DNA of 64,000 nucleotides from Heliocybe sulcata (lineage: Eukaryota; Basidiomycota; Agaricomycetes; Gloeophyllales; Gloeophyllaceae), in the NCBI GenBank assembly GCA_004369045.1, contig ML213513.1, positions 474,968 to 538,967 of the forward strand. Direction: 5' to 3'. Shown here piece after piece: positions 21,401 through 34,800 of this stretch. Under the pieces are notes generated by a model. It was not told the origin of the DNA and did not search any database. It saw only the letters and a list, made by a program, of their open reading frames with translations. Numbering within the stretch: the stretch's first letter is position 1; every line of letters starts with the position of its first letter. Both the position numbers and the translations under genes were made by a program.

Positions 21401-24400
21401 TTACCAGCTCTCCAGAAGGGTCTGAGCACATTCCTGCGACGAACGATAAGCACGTATTCCCAAAGCGTCAATGAACAAAGATTCTTACCTTGAGACGATG
21501 GAGATTATGCACCATAGCGACATTCACGATCGTCTTCAGCTTTCGCCTCACGTCCGCCTTGCTGATTGTCAGCTGATAGCTTCCCGAACAGTGGCAATGC
21601 CGCGAAACATTGTCCGACTGAATCTGTTTGCACTTCGAACAGCGCACATCCTGCTGCGTGAACGTCCGCTCCAAGTTGAACACGATCTCCATCAGCGTGA
21701 GCTCTATCGCAGTACGGTCAAAGTCACCGCCGCATTCTCCGCAGGTCCAGCGAGGCGTCATTTGCGCGTTAGTGGGTAGCAGCTCCGGGTCGCGGCAAAA
21801 GTCAAAGTCTCGCAGTGCGTCACAATGCCGGCAAGGTACGTTCGTCAGCCGGAGAGGCTCGCAAGGATTGCGGAAGACGGCATCATCCGAGAATTCCCTG
21901 ACCCCCACCAGCTCGAGCAGATTCCGTCGAATTAGCCCCATTTCGATCTGATAGTCCTTGGCGAGGTAGAATACAGCGCATATGAACTTGACAAACTCCA
22001 GGGACGGATTACTCAACGGTAGATGCGCGCCAGGCAACACTGGGAAGGAGAAGTCTTCATCCGGATCAGGGGTCTCCTGCATCATGTACGCCTTGTATCT
22101 CTCTAGGATATTACCGACCGTTTTGAGGCACCGTCGGGTCAGACGCCGCGCGATGAACTCGCGTGTGGCCTCCATCTCCTTGGTTTTGGCAGCATCGCGC
22201 TGAGTAGCTTCGGGAACATCGTTATTCAGGATTCGTAAAGGCGTACGAGTCGTGCTTCGTGTCTGCTGCTGAGTCCGGTACAGGTTAACTATGAAGAAGC
22301 GGACTATGTTACGGAAATCCTGTTGAACGGCTTTAGGGAGGAACGTCTCGATATTCCAGCGCATTTCGATAGCAAGCTCTTCCGGAGGATCTATCGCCAG
22401 AGGATCTTCGCATACGACGCCGCCTAAATTGGCTTGGTCCAGGAAAACTAGGAAGTCGTAGTAACGTTCCGTGTGCAAGTAGACGTGCTGGAACAACTCG
22501 TGCGAAGTGACAGCGGTGGTGATGTAAGTCGCGTAAGCATGGGCTGTTCCGGGCGGCTTCGAAGTCACTAGCAGTATCCGGCTGAAGTCCGCATACACGA
22601 CGTGCGACCCAAGCCTCTTAAATTCGGCCAAGAGTTGTATGAAGGTCTTCCTCATCAGACTATGGATGAAACGATGAATACTCCCGTCATACATATTCGA
22701 CGCGCTCGAGCTGATCCATCGCCAAAAGTGATCCACTGCAAGGGCTGCGGGACTCTCGAAGTTGCCTTGAATCTTATCCAGAAGCCATGTTTTGATCATT
22801 GACTTCAGGATATTCAAGGTCTTTGGCGAGACATTCGATTCACCCAGGGTAAGGTCGCGCGGAGCATCATTGCCATTGTATTCATCAAGCGTATGGGATA
22901 CGGAATCGAAGGCGGTGGCACCTCCACTGCCCTCGAGTTCATTTACGATGACGGAATGCAGCACCGAGTTCACTGCCAGGTTCCGAACTGCAATCTCAAG
23001 GCAGACGTTGACGTAACAACCTGGAGATAGGAACTCCGTGCTAGGGATCTCTTGGGCTTGCCGCTTGTCTTCCTCAATCCCGCCAAGATCAGGACTGTCT
23101 CCAGGCGACCACCACAAGACCATGTCCTCTTTCAGCAGGCGGCGAGCGAACTCAAGATCGGCCACATACAGAGGCAGGTCGCCTTCAACATGGCCCATCG
23201 GTACGTCGTAGTAATCGGCTAATGATACGGTGCGATCGAGCCATACACCGACCGACAAATATCGGCCAAGCATCTTCTGTGCCATGTTCGAGAACCAGGG
23301 GAAGTCCAAAGTATGTGACGCCTTCGCTTTTGGCATGGACAGAACAGGGAACTTTGCCAATCTCGGCACATGGGCGTCAAAATAGGTCTGCTCCTTCATG
23401 GACGAGACGACGACCATGTACGAGCGGCGCTCCAGGAGGCCAAGCTCGCGAGATATCGCCTTCAGGGCAAGGGCATCGGTGCTATGGTACGATACATCGA
23501 ACGTCACCGCCGCTGGATACTGGATTGAGAAGCTCGACCCATGTTCCGTCTGGTGCTTCGCCAGCAAGTCCCCGTAAGATTCTGCGAGCCGAGGGATGCC
23601 CTGACGGCGTGGCGAGTTGTCAACGACGTGGAGCTTGGCGGATCCATCGGGATGAAATAGACAGAAGACATGCAGAGGCGGATTACTTGTTGAAGCGTGA
23701 TATAAGAAGAGATACTTCCCACCGCTACCTCCGTTCAGATATCTACCCCGCGTCATCGTGGGCTCGGCACGGGCGAGCTGGTGAAGATCAAGGCCGGCAC
23801 TCTCTGCCTTGTTTAGGGTCATAGTCCTGTCGTCAATGACACAAGTCTTTCCCAACTTTAGTAGGGCCCGTTCTACGAGAGGCACCTAGACAGAGCATAG
23901 TTCAGCGACCACTGCGGATATGAGGTAATTTTGAACGCACCTGCAGCTCGAAGACACCGTCAACATTCGGATCCGTGGTAAGATCGACAAAGTGCTCCCG
24001 GCCATCCTGATAGATATCTTCACGGACGGATATTTTGTACAGGTTAGTACAAGGCTGCCCACGCGGTAGATTCTTGGTTACTTGCTCGCAGCTGTACTGA
24101 TCCAGCAGGAACCTTCCTTCCTTTGGTGGGCTCCGCAGATGGATATAGAACTCTCGCGGGATACGGGTGGGAATCGCGACGAGCTCAGAGTCAATTGACA
24201 GCCATAGAGTATAGCGACCGGCGATCTTGCTTGGTCGCAATTGAACGACATCCCAGCGGTGCGTGGTCCGTGCCCGACCACCTCTGAACATCGCTGGCAT
24301 GAGAGAAGAATTGGGATCACTGAAGCGTTCAGCCCTTCTCTTCCGCCATCGAGTGTTCATCACACGGAGCCAAGCCGAGTAGCTTTCGGCCGGGTCTGGC

Positions 24401-27400
24401 AATCGTTCAGCGACATTGGCCTGCGATTCCTGCTCATCTTCGGGTTCCTCCACGGCTTGCTGCGCCTTCCGTCTGGTCGGCTTGATACGGACGAGACCAT
24501 CGGGTCTACGATCGCCGAAGCCTTCCATGTCATCGGAAGTCTGCTGGGTCATCATATCGTCCGCGGTCGTCTGCTTGAAGAAGTCCGTAACCTTGTGTTG
24601 CCGGAATTTATCGTCCTTGGCTGCGACGCGCCTGTGTAGCCAGTCGGGGTGGTGAATGCGAGGGACTGGGTTGGCGACCTTCTGCATAGCCGCCGGGATG
24701 GTAATCAGCTTCTGGATGACGGAACCTAAGCGTTCAATGTAGTACTCCCAGTCCAAGATGGATCGGAGGTCGAACGCCGCCAGACTATTGTCCTTTAGCC
24801 ACTTTCGCAGATACGTCCTCTTGACGCTTTCTTCAGCAGAGAAGATAGCGACTGGGATGGCACGTTCTGTGACTGGAGCGTCCATCGGACGAGCGGAGAT
24901 AATGAATTTGCACGCCAGCCCCTTATCCTTCACCATTTGGTCACCCAGAAATTCAGCGAGTCGCTTCGCAGTACTAATCGACGTCGACTTCTGGCCACCG
25001 TATTCCGCCAAGGTCTTGGACATACTCCTGTTCTCTGCGATTAGCTCGAAAAGTTCCTCGTCCGGCATATTCTCCGCTTTGCTGAAGAGCACGTCCAGCC
25101 ACCGATCAGCCACAGCGGCAACCGCAGCATAACATTCTTCGGTCGTGGTTCCAAGCAGAAACTTCTCAAAGATTTGGGACTGGAATATTTTGATGAGCTG
25201 GAGTTCACCACGGCGCTTGACCTCGAAACCTTTCAACTCTGCAAGGGAGCCATCGTCGTTGAAGACAGCGTACCGCTTCTTCAGTAGTTTGTCCTCTTCC
25301 TTCGACGAAGGCAGGATCATAGCCTTGTACGGACCGTCGAGCTCGAAGAAGATGGAGTTTTCGCTATGAATGGTGTAGTGCCCTGTCTCTGCATCTAGCT
25401 CATGGTACTGATGATTGGTAAATTTGTCGTGTACGAGGTGATTGAGCATGGTGCATGGATACGAGAACGCGATTGTCTTCCCGTTGCTCAGCTTAAACTT
25501 GAAGTTTTCCGGGAATATGCCAGGCAGCATGCACCAGATACCGTCGGTATCCAGCTCGAGGGGTCGGCCGATCTGCTCGACCAATTGCCTAGCCATTTGA
25601 ATGATGGTCGCGCCCGTAAGACAGGTAATACCCGCCATCTCCATAGAGTGCCAACGAGCACCTTTCCTCATGACGTATCCGTAGAAGGAGTTCAGGATAC
25701 ATTTGTGCGCGAGCTGGAGAGAGTCGTAGAGGACTATCATCTTCTTGGCCTCTTCCACCTCGGCAATGGTACGGCCTTCTGAGACGACATTGTCGAGATT
25801 CTTCTTCCACGTCTTGTGAAGACCCTTGTACTCGTACCGACGATCACGGAACGTCCGCACTGTATCGATGTAGAAGGGGTTCTCGCGCTGGCATATGATG
25901 GACTCGCGGTTCTCAACCTTCGTATCCTTCATCTTCTTGTATACCTTCCGCGAATAGTCTCCCAAACGCTTATGGATGAGGGCTGTCTGCTCAGACTCCG
26001 ACAAGTCTGTGAAGCGTCGCTGGAACCCGCCTGGCTTCTTGGAGGGGAACGTCTCCTGATTCAGAGCGTGCCTGATCATATTATATTCGTCTCTGTGCGC
26101 CGGGAAGAACTCGCCCCTCCAGGCCCAAGTCATGCGCCGATCGCATTGCTTGCCCGGCCGGTTATAGTCGCACACAGCACAAACGGATTCGTCCACGACG
26201 GAGTCTGGCTGGAGTCGATTGGACAACATGATGTTGGGATACATCGCAGCGACGTCCAAATGATAGATCAAGGGCTTGTCATGACGCAGGGGATTGTCTC
26301 GCATCTCTTCCAGAGCCGATTGGATCTGCTGCTTGACTTCCTCGTAATTCATCACGTCGTCCAAAGACGCTTTCGATTCCTCGATGATGCAAAACGTCAG
26401 AGCGGCATCCAGCTCGTCGATCAGCTAGAAAAGAAAATGAGGTTGCTGAGGATTATGAATGACGGCGGCCAAACTCACCTTCTGGGCGGCTGATGGTTCA
26501 ACTTTGAAGTGAGTAGCAATGTCACTTCGGAACACGCCCGCTTCCAGAGCTTCGACGTGTCCACCCACGTAAGTCTCCGATGCCAGCAAGTGGCCATCAT
26601 ACATATTGCCTTGAGCCTCCTCGTGTCGGTTGGGCATGATGATATGTCCCCTGAAGGCTTCTACCTATATCGCACAGGCCATCAGTTACAACGATGATAC
26701 CAGGACAAAAAGGTACGGCTTACCATGAGCAGCGTCTCACAGAGGGTGCCGCTACCTTTACGTAGGACTTCATCCGGATTCAGAGGAATGATGTTGCATA
26801 GTGAGAAGATGAATGGGTGAACGTATTTCATGTACAGGTAGTACGTCGCCACTGCATCGGATACGGAATACTGCGCCAGAACTTGAGGCTGCTCCATTGC
26901 GTATCTGACGAGGAGCAGTAGGATTAGGCTCAAGTGCAACTCATGTGCTTATGATGAACTCACGGAGTCATAAGCTCTGGATCGAGCTCAATAGGATTAT
27001 ATCCCAACTTTGACGTCGTAACCGCCTTCAATCCTTGACTTCCCTGAGGCAGGTACGAATCCCGCTTGACCCACCGGAAGCAATCCATATGCACGCACGT
27101 CTTGCTTTTGAACTCATCCTCGGAGTCTTTCGCGAACCCAGTCTCCAAGAACATGTCGATGCCGTGCACCTTAGCTCGTGCACAGATGAATGGGAAATCG
27201 AAGAAGTCGCCGTTGAAGGTCGCCATGACTGTCGGCTTGACCTCCTGAATGTGTTGGAAGAAGCGCGTGATGGTAGCAGCCTGCAATTATTGTCAACGAG
27301 TTGTGGAATATACCAATTCAGTAGCCTCACCTCGTCTGGTTCGTTGAAGATCATGAAGGGACCCTCATAACCCTCCCTGGGTGTATACTCAAAGTCTTCG

Positions 27401-28541
27401 ATGTCTTCACTGACAATCTCCCTGTTCGTGATCAAGTATCCCTGCCCATCGACCATGTACGAAATCATCATAACCTGGTCGATAGCCTGGTCAGGGAACT
27501 TTAGCGGCGCCTTCGTCGTCTCGATATCGTACGCCATGACAACTGGATCAGCACGCTTGACCCGCTCAGCAATATGCTTGAACGAAGGCTGGCCAGCAGT
27601 GAACGTGACCGCATACCAGAGACCAACGCGAATCTCGTTGTCGATGGCCACTCGGAGATAGTACGGAACGTCGTACTCGCGCACATCAATGATCGCGTCC
27701 CGCGGATCTCTATCTTTGCGCACGTCAGCATCTGCATCCTCGAGCTCGATCTGCATGCCCGCGCTGTCGGTGGACGCATTGACAACTTCGGCGTAGGCAT
27801 CCACAGCATCACGTTTCGCGCCATTTGCAAGAGCCAGAGGGACGATGTCTCGCCGAACACTGAGGAGGTCAGAGACGTTGCGGAAGTGCAGCTGCAGGAA
27901 GAGGCGGCGGTGGCCCATCAGGTGGTTGGGCATTTGGAGGTCTTCTTTGCGTTCGCGTGTGATGCGGCAGATGACGCCCTCGTATTTCTTGAGAAGAAAC
28001 TCTTCAACAGTATTCTCCATTCCATTCTGTCGGAATATTAGACATAGAATGAAGGATAGGGAAGCGGATTTACTTTGCAAGCAATACAGAAGTAAGGCTC
28101 GTACAGGAGCGTGCACTTGAACAGGTCTCCATCGTCTTGAATGAAGTAGTAATCGACACCAGCCTTCCCTCCAGGCCAATCAGGATCCTTAACCAAGGTC
28201 TATACACCAAATAAGCTTCCTGCACGTTGGCAATGATCACTGTTACTCACGGGGTGCATGTTCACCAACCATCCCTCCCTCTTCGGTCCATCCTCCACCT
28301 TCGCAAATCCAAGCTTCTCGTCAACCTCGTCATTCACCCTTACTTGCTCAAACCGTTCTTCCAGCTGCGTGCCCTCCTCATCTCTTGTTGGGGCAGAAAC
28401 ATCTGCATTGTCGCCTCCCGCGTTCGAACGACCGCCGCGTCCTCGACCTCGGCCGCCTCGAAATGATCCACCACGGTATCCTCCAGACCTGAAAGAGCCC
28501 CGGGCTCGTCTAGACGCCAGGCCAAAAGATCCACGACCCAT
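21401..28541 (-). CDS. POL2: DNA polymerase epsilon catalytic subunit
   Basis: A B-family polymerase of about 2,200 residues in roughly nine exons. In order: a Gly/Arg-rich N-terminal tail ([13 protein letters not shown]); the 3'-5' exonuclease with Exo I ([11 protein letters not shown]), Exo II ([13 protein letters not shown]) and Exo III ([13 protein letters not shown]), all acidic residues present, so proofreading should work; polymerase motif A ([19 protein letters not shown]), motif B region ([14 protein letters not shown]) and the epsilon-specific motif C (ELDTDGIWC); the degenerate second polymerase half; and two C-terminal zinc modules ([13 protein letters not shown] with [12 protein letters not shown] with HCHC). 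It is the leading-strand replicase of the nuclear genome. The last exon encodes only [10 protein letters not shown] after an intron whose read-through would give a false end at RIFVH. Confidence 0.96.
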
Positions 28542-28931
28542 AGAAGTAGAACGCAGAGCAGCGACGCGTAAACGTCAGACGGCGAGTATTAGGCGCGTAA
28601 TTAGCGCGTTATTTGTACATATTGTTAACGGCGGCCCGACGCGTCTGTGGCGGAAAAATCTGCCCCGCTTCCACTACAACTATTGCCTGACTCGCTTTAC
28701 ACGTATCCTGCACATAATCATGCACGATGATTCTACTCATTACCAGATCCCGCCAGCCCGATGTGAACCAAGTTAGAGCTTAGGACATGACGCGGAACGT
28801 TGCACACTGCTCGGCCTATTCGGCGAAAGAACTCGGTTCCCCGTGTGCCAGCGGCCAGTCTCAAGATCTCACACCCCAACCTCTACCTCCGCTTACAAAT
28901 TTTAATCCACTTGAATCTGTCGCTGAAGGCT
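28542..28931. promoter_or_regulatory. Promoter region of POL2 with two ACGCGT boxes
   Basis: Two ACGCGT hexamers lie at 28564-28569 and 28639-28644, only 23 and 98 bp upstream of the POL2 start codon, with further GCGCG-type sites between them (near 28594 and 28604). ACGCGT is the MluI cell-cycle box bound by MBF, which times replication genes to the G1/S transition in yeasts. The region also serves as the upstream flank of the hydrolase gene at 28932 on the other strand. Confidence 0.6.
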
Positions 28932-29895
28932 ATGCCTACTCCCTATCTAACGGAGGGCAGGATCCCGTTCAAAGTGGGAGATGAAACCTTCGAGACATAC
29001 TATAAGCTTGCCGGCGACATAGCCAGCTCTCCTCGCCCACCTTGCGTCGTCCTGCACGGCGGTCCTGGTATATCTCACGACTATCTCGTCCCAATGGCTG
29101 ACCTCGCTGCACCTCCTAACTGCATACCGATGGTTTTCTATGACCAGCTCGGTAACGGTCGCTCCACCATCCTCCCTCATAAATCGACTTTGTTCTGGAC
29201 TATCGACCTTCTCCTTGATGAGTTGGAGAATCTCCTTGCTCACTTGCGCATCTCCGGCCACTACGACCTCATTGGACACTCGTGGGGCGCAATGCTCGCA
29301 TCCGAGTTTATCATTCGTCGCCAACCGAAAGGTTTGCTTCGGCTCGTCCTGACGAACGGGCACGTCAGCTCCCCACTGCGGTCTAGAGTAATGAAAGAGC
29401 TCCGTGCTCGGTTGCCTGAAGACGTGCGGGCGTGTATGAAGAAACACGAGGCAGCTGGTACCACCGATAGCGACGAGTATCGTGCTACCGAGGACGTCTT
29501 CTACGCAACGTTCGCTTGCAGGGTGAAGCCAATGCCTTCCGAGGTCACGCACCCCCTTTCATTGGCCAGGACGAACCCTTCGCCGTACGAATCGTTGTGA
29601 GTGAAACACTCCACCAGATGCTTCTCCAGTGGTGTTGATTGCATACAGGCGTGCAAACGAGGGACTGGCAGATAAATGGGACATCCGCGACAAGCTTCAT
29701 ATGATGCGCCATGTCCCTGCCTTGCTCATCAACGGGGAGTATGATTATATGACAGATGAGATATGCGGGCCGTGGTTCTGGGCCATGGACAAAATCAAAT
29801 GGTACAAATTTGCCAATGCGAGCCATATGCCCTGGTGGGAGGAGCGGGAGAAGTACATGGCAGTCGTCGGTGAATTTTTGACTCGCGTTGAGTAG
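28932..29895 (+). CDS. Proline iminopeptidase-like alpha/beta hydrolase (copy 2)
   Basis: Two exons (intron about 29597-29648, at the same place and phase as in the 16.2 kb paralog) give 303 residues. The S33 signatures are intact: VVLHGGPGISHDYL, DQLGNGRS, the nucleophile elbow LIGHSWGAM, NGEYDYMT and the catalytic His in NASHMPWWEE. Protein similarity to copy 1 is high through the whole length, including ICGPWFWAMDKIKWYKF near the end, so the two arose by duplication before this block was rearranged. An in-frame upstream ATG-like start exists, but the N-terminus MPTPYLTEGRIPFKVGDE fits the family. Likely cytosolic. Confidence 0.88.
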
Positions 29896-30430
29896 GCTTC
29901 AAGGATTATCGATTAGGATCGGTGTCTGTCTGCGTCTTCACGTTAGGAATCAGCAGGCCGCATGTATTATCCACGATTCCACGTGCACTCATTCTTGTAC
30001 AATGTTCTTGAAGTTGCAACCTCCGGCGGCTTCTCATCGTGATTGAATATTGACGCCCACCCACCTTCGTCACGCCACACCTATCTTGGGCTACTTCTCC
30101 TTTGACGTCACCGCGTATGACCACAGAACCCCATGGCCAGTTGAAGTCGATGTATGGCCACGGAAATCCCGAGCTTGACAAGCTAGAAACACCATCCAGT
30201 TTGGGGGGCATAACAGGCATTCCAACCTGGTCCATTTACAAACACATAAGCCATCGAGATACTATCACAGAGATATACGGAAAACGTCCGAAACAAACTC
30301 TCCGTATCCCAACAAGTACTGAAACCCTGGACAGTGTTAATCAGAGCTATTCACAGTGCGGAATGAAATATGAAGAACGAATTATACTAGGTGGAGGGCA
30401 TAGATACAACGGAGGCAGTCATGGCGGTGT
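29896..30430. other. Intergenic stretch
   Basis: 3' flanks of the hydrolase (plus) and synaptobrevin (minus). An open frame at 30102-30434 has no recognisable content. No RNA gene seen. Confidence 0.5.
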
Positions 30431-31195
30431 TTAGTGGCCAGTAGCCTTGACGATGGAGACCACGATGATAATGATGATGATGGCAATGGCGACACCGATG
30501 ATGATTCGCATCTAGAAACGGGAAAGATGAGCTTCGCCGGACAATGTTCGCGGCGTCTAATACTGACCTTCATGTCTTTCCACCTTCAAGTCGTAGCATA
30601 CTCAAATCAGAGACGCATATCGTAGGAAGCATCATGGGATTACTTACCACATATTCTGCAGTTAATGTAAATACGTTAGCGCCCATATTCACGTCGCCGC
30701 AGCAAGGGCCAACTCACCTTTCGTACACGGTTTGCCCCACGCCGGAAGCCTTGTGCGGAAACCGCCAGGTTGTCTGATTACAGGCCAAGAATGAGCGCCA
30801 TTAACCTCAAGGGCCCGTGCACCATCAAGCAGTGAAGGACGCCGATCCCGACTCATGGGAATACCAGAGATACGAGTACTCACCAGTTTTGTCCTGTAAT
30901 GAATCCAGCCGCTCTCCTCTCTCCGCCACTTTCGTAATGTTCTCCCGCATAATGCCTACTGTGTCATCGATCTGCGCCTGGATGGCCGCCGTTTTCGCGT
31001 TGCCGCCGCTTGGGCCAGAGGGGTTGGCGGAGCCGCCTCGGGGAAGATAAGGGTCGTATGGTTCAGACCTGGCATTTGAGAAACGATGCGTTGCATTGTA
31101 CAGAGCAGCGAACGGTGAGGAGAAAGGAGACAGGGGGGTCAATGTCAGCCACTACTAGTCTCGCGTAGCATTGACGACGGCAAATGGACTGACAT
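30431..31195 (-). CDS. Synaptobrevin/VAMP (R-SNARE, Snc1-like)
   Basis: Six exons splice to 111 residues. After a short N-terminus ([12 protein letters not shown]) comes the R-SNARE helix, [39 protein letters not shown], with the zero-layer Arg in VAERGERL, then [19 protein letters not shown] and a C-terminal membrane anchor ([19 protein letters not shown]) ending KATGH. Such v-SNAREs sit on secretory vesicles and pair with plasma-membrane syntaxin and SNAP25-type proteins. The start codon appears split: exon 1 ends in AT directly before a consensus donor (gtcagt), and exon 2 begins with G TCT GAA after ...tgccag (intron 31069-31193). With those two bases the total is exactly 112 codons. Exons 4 and 5 are 8 and 16 nt micro-exons. 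Confidence 0.9.
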
Positions 31196-31862
31196 TATGG
31201 AAACGTGCGATTCTGAGAGCAAAGGCAAGAACGTGTTAAGTATCACTGGTCTTTATGAGGCAAATACTTATGGCGCACCGTGTCAAACGAGATCGTGAGG
31301 AATTTAAGAAAGGGCTGGCGTCGTTGCTGACGATGACAAGAGGCAAGAAGGCGCGGCAAGGCAAGGCACAGTCTGGCTGCACCGGCGGCAACACAGCCAA
31401 ACACGCAGTGTCACGCACTCACGCCACCTCGACTGCGGGCAGCGCCGTCATATCGGTTGACCAGCTTGGTCGGTGACCAGCATCCGTCGCTTTTATTTTC
31501 CAGAACGACTAGCCTGGTCCGTATCCGATATGTTATGTGGTGTGCGTCAAGGCAAGCTTTATCTTGGCTTGCGAAGTCATGATTTCACGCACGTGTGTAG
31601 GTTCCTCGAGGTCATCCGACTCTTCTCCTGCGTTTGCTTGCATGGTTCTCTTCCTTGCACCACCCCGTATATATACTCATCGACGTATCAGCACCTTTAT
31701 CTCATCGCAAATTCGTGCCTTACGGCATGTACACCTCTGCGCACGATGGAGGTGAAAGCAGCTCGGCGGGCCGAGGTGCTGATGAGGCTATAAGTATATT
31801 GCTGACAGAATCTCCACGACTCTGTCAGTAGGTTACTGATACCCTCCTGGAGCGACGCAATC
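31196..31862. other. Divergent intergenic region
   Basis: Lies between the synaptobrevin and GH92 genes. An inverted repeat ATCAGCACCT / AGGTGCTGAT sits at about 31686-31695 and 31779-31788, around 90 bp apart, close upstream of the GH92 gene; its role is unknown. An open frame at 31255-31476 is Lys/Arg-rich and unrecognised. Confidence 0.4.
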
Positions 31863-34800
31863 ATGCTGGGATTACGAATCTGGCCGCTTTTATGTTTTCT
31901 CGAATATGTCTCTGCCCAGCGTGCTTTGACTTCTCTAGTGAATTTGTTCATTGGTACAGCTTCAGGTGCCGATGGCGGAAGTGGTGGCAATGCATTTCCC
32001 GGCGCAGCTGTACCGCATGCGATGGCCAAGGTGCGACTTCGTGTGACCACCGATGTTACTTCTAGTTAGCTTACTCGCGCCGCCGTTAGGTCGGTATAGA
32101 CGTGGATATGACGCCGCGCCAAGCGGGCTTCGTCTCGGGCAATGCGTCCGTCACTGGTAAGCATTCTTAGCTCATGCATGTACAGCTTTGCTGAGTCTGT
32201 ATAGGCATATCTTTGATGCATGACGAAGGAACGGGTGGCAATACAGCTGGAGGATACGGGAATTTTCCGTTATTTCCTCTCACAAACTGCAGCTTTGCAT
32301 CATGTCCAGTCGGGCTTAAGACCCGGGAAACATTGCGGGCTGCGGGAGCAGACGGTAGGAATGCGTCCTATGGATTTTACAAATTCGTTATCCTAACAAT
32401 AATTGCACAGCGGCTACACCGGCGTATTTTACCACGACCTTTACGAATAGCATCAAAATTGAGACGACTTCAACCAGACGGGCGGGTCTGATCAGATTCA
32501 CATTCCCCGAAGAGACTCCGAACTTTGTAGTTGTCGACTTGACCAATGACTTGCAAAGGTCGTTCGAAGGTGGCAGTATCGTGATCGAACCCGCAACTGG
32601 TAGAGTCTTGCTTGGCGGCACATATCTCCAGGTAACACTGTCCCCCGCTTTATGCGAAAGGTGCATTGCCGCTCACTGCAGCACATAATGATAGAGCTAC
32701 GGACCCAGTAACTACACCATTTATGGATGTTACGACTTCGCTCCTCCGGATCTGTCTCAGAATATCGTGCAATTCGGGACATATCAGTCCGTCTCTACCT
32801 CGGCACCAACCAACATCACCATAGCACCCAACGGTACCTCTCTAGCCTTTCCCTACACTTCCTTGCCGTCCGGTATTGAGGCCGGCGGATTGTTTGCGTT
32901 CAATAGTAGCACAGTCCTGGTAAGATTCGGAGTCTCTTTTATCAGTAGTGCCCAGGCATGTCAAAATGCTGAAGAAGAGGTGGGCGAAGAATGGGGCGGC
33001 GCTTGGGATACCGTCCAAAATGCTTCCAAGGCAAAGTGGGAAGACGTGCTGAATAGGATTGCTGTGGACATTGAGAAGGAGAATAGTGACGTCGTGGAGC
33101 TGCTGTACTCCTCGGTGAGGCTACATTCTACCGGCGTGGATGTGCGAGACACTATTCATGAATTGTCCAGCTTTACCGTGCATCTCTCGTTCCAGCCAAC
33201 TTGACGGACGAGAACCCTTACTGGAACTCGTCCTATCCATTCTACGATGCCCTTTTCTGGTGAGTCCGTATGTCTCATTGTCTTTCATATTCGTGACTAT
33301 TTCGCAAGCTCTTGGGACACTTTCCGTACCGTACACCCCCTTCTATCGTTGACATCTCCAAGAGAATGGGCCGATATCGTGAATGCGTATATCGACGGTT
33401 GGCGACATACCGGTAAGCGTGGCTTTCATCATCGCAGCAGTCCTCTGAATCTGAGTATGGCTTTGCAGGTTACATACCCGAATGCCGTGCCAATACAAAG
33501 GCGTACGTGATACGCCTGCTCTCCGCGATGTAATCTTTCAACAGTTATTTCCCCGTAGTGGTTATGTACAAGGAGGAAGTGATGGCATGCCGATTTTGGG
33601 CGATTTCGCTGTGAAGTATGGTTCGCTAGGGCAGGAGCTCGGCGTCCCTACAGACGACCTGTACCAAGCCTTGGTGGATACCGCGGAGAACACGGTAGGT
33701 CTCCCATCAGTGATTAGGCGTGTTCTTGGCTGAACGTTCCCTTGACAGCCGTCCGATTGGTATACCGGTATGTCTCAACTTGCTATGAGAAGCATTTTCA
33801 TCTTATAGGGATTATAGTGGGCAGACAGAATACTGCATGGAAGATATTTGACTATATACCGACCAACTGGACCGACCCATCCGGTGCTACTGGTCTTCCG
33901 ACCAGAGAAGCCTCACGGACTCTGGAGGTGCGTCTCCTGTCACCTTCATTATATGCTGAGATGTGCATGTGCCTCTAGTACGCTTTAGGTGACTTTGCGG
34001 TACGCCAAGCGGCCCTTGCCCTAGGCAAGTCTCAAGACGACGTGGACAAGTATGGCAATCGGTCAATGGGCTTCGTCAACATCTGGGATCCGAATGTCAC
34101 AAGCGATGGCTTCTCTGGATTTGCGCAGCGACGGTATGCAGTGAGTTCTTGTATAAACCATCTGAAGCAGAATGTATACGTGAATACTGCTTCTAGAATG
34201 GCACGTTTGCGTATAGTCCTCCGGATGCTTGTTCACCAGTTGACCCAACTCCTCACTCGTGTGCGAGGGGCACTGATAATAATGTGGGCTTCTACGAATG
34301 TAAGCATTGTACACTGTTCTCTGTACTATGCAAGGAGGCTCATAGCCTTTCCACCATAGCTTCCTCATGGGAATACAGTTTCTTCGCTCCCCACTCCATG
34401 TCCACAGTGGTGAACTTGATGGGAGGACCGGACACGTTTGTGAGCCGCTTGTAAGTGCTGTATGATGTGGTGCAGTTGAAGTCTTCCGATTATTGAGGAA
34501 GGATGCTGCAGGGATAACTACTTCGCCAAAGGATACTTCTATGCCGGGAATGAACCATCGTTTGAGCTCCCCTGGCTGTATCACTACGCTGGCAGACCTG
34601 ACCTCAGCGCCTTGCATGTCAGAGACGTTGTCTATACCAATTTCAATACTGGGATTGGCGGAGTAAGAAGGCACAGCTCTCAATTCCATGCTGGCTTGCT
34701 GACTCTTTTATGCAAGATCCCAGGCAATGACGACAGTGGTGCAATGGCAGCTCTGCTTACCTTCCACCTTCTTGGTCTATATCCGGTCCCAGCTTCACGT

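Noticed and set aside
21468-21480. POL2 ending at RIFVH
   Set aside because: AAG|gtaag is a strong donor and the spliced end [10 protein letters not shown] fits better; the earlier stop lies in an intron.
31686-31788. 10-bp inverted repeat upstream of GH92 as a transposon end
   Set aside because: Flanking bases are not duplicated and the arms are short; may be chance or a regulatory hairpin.
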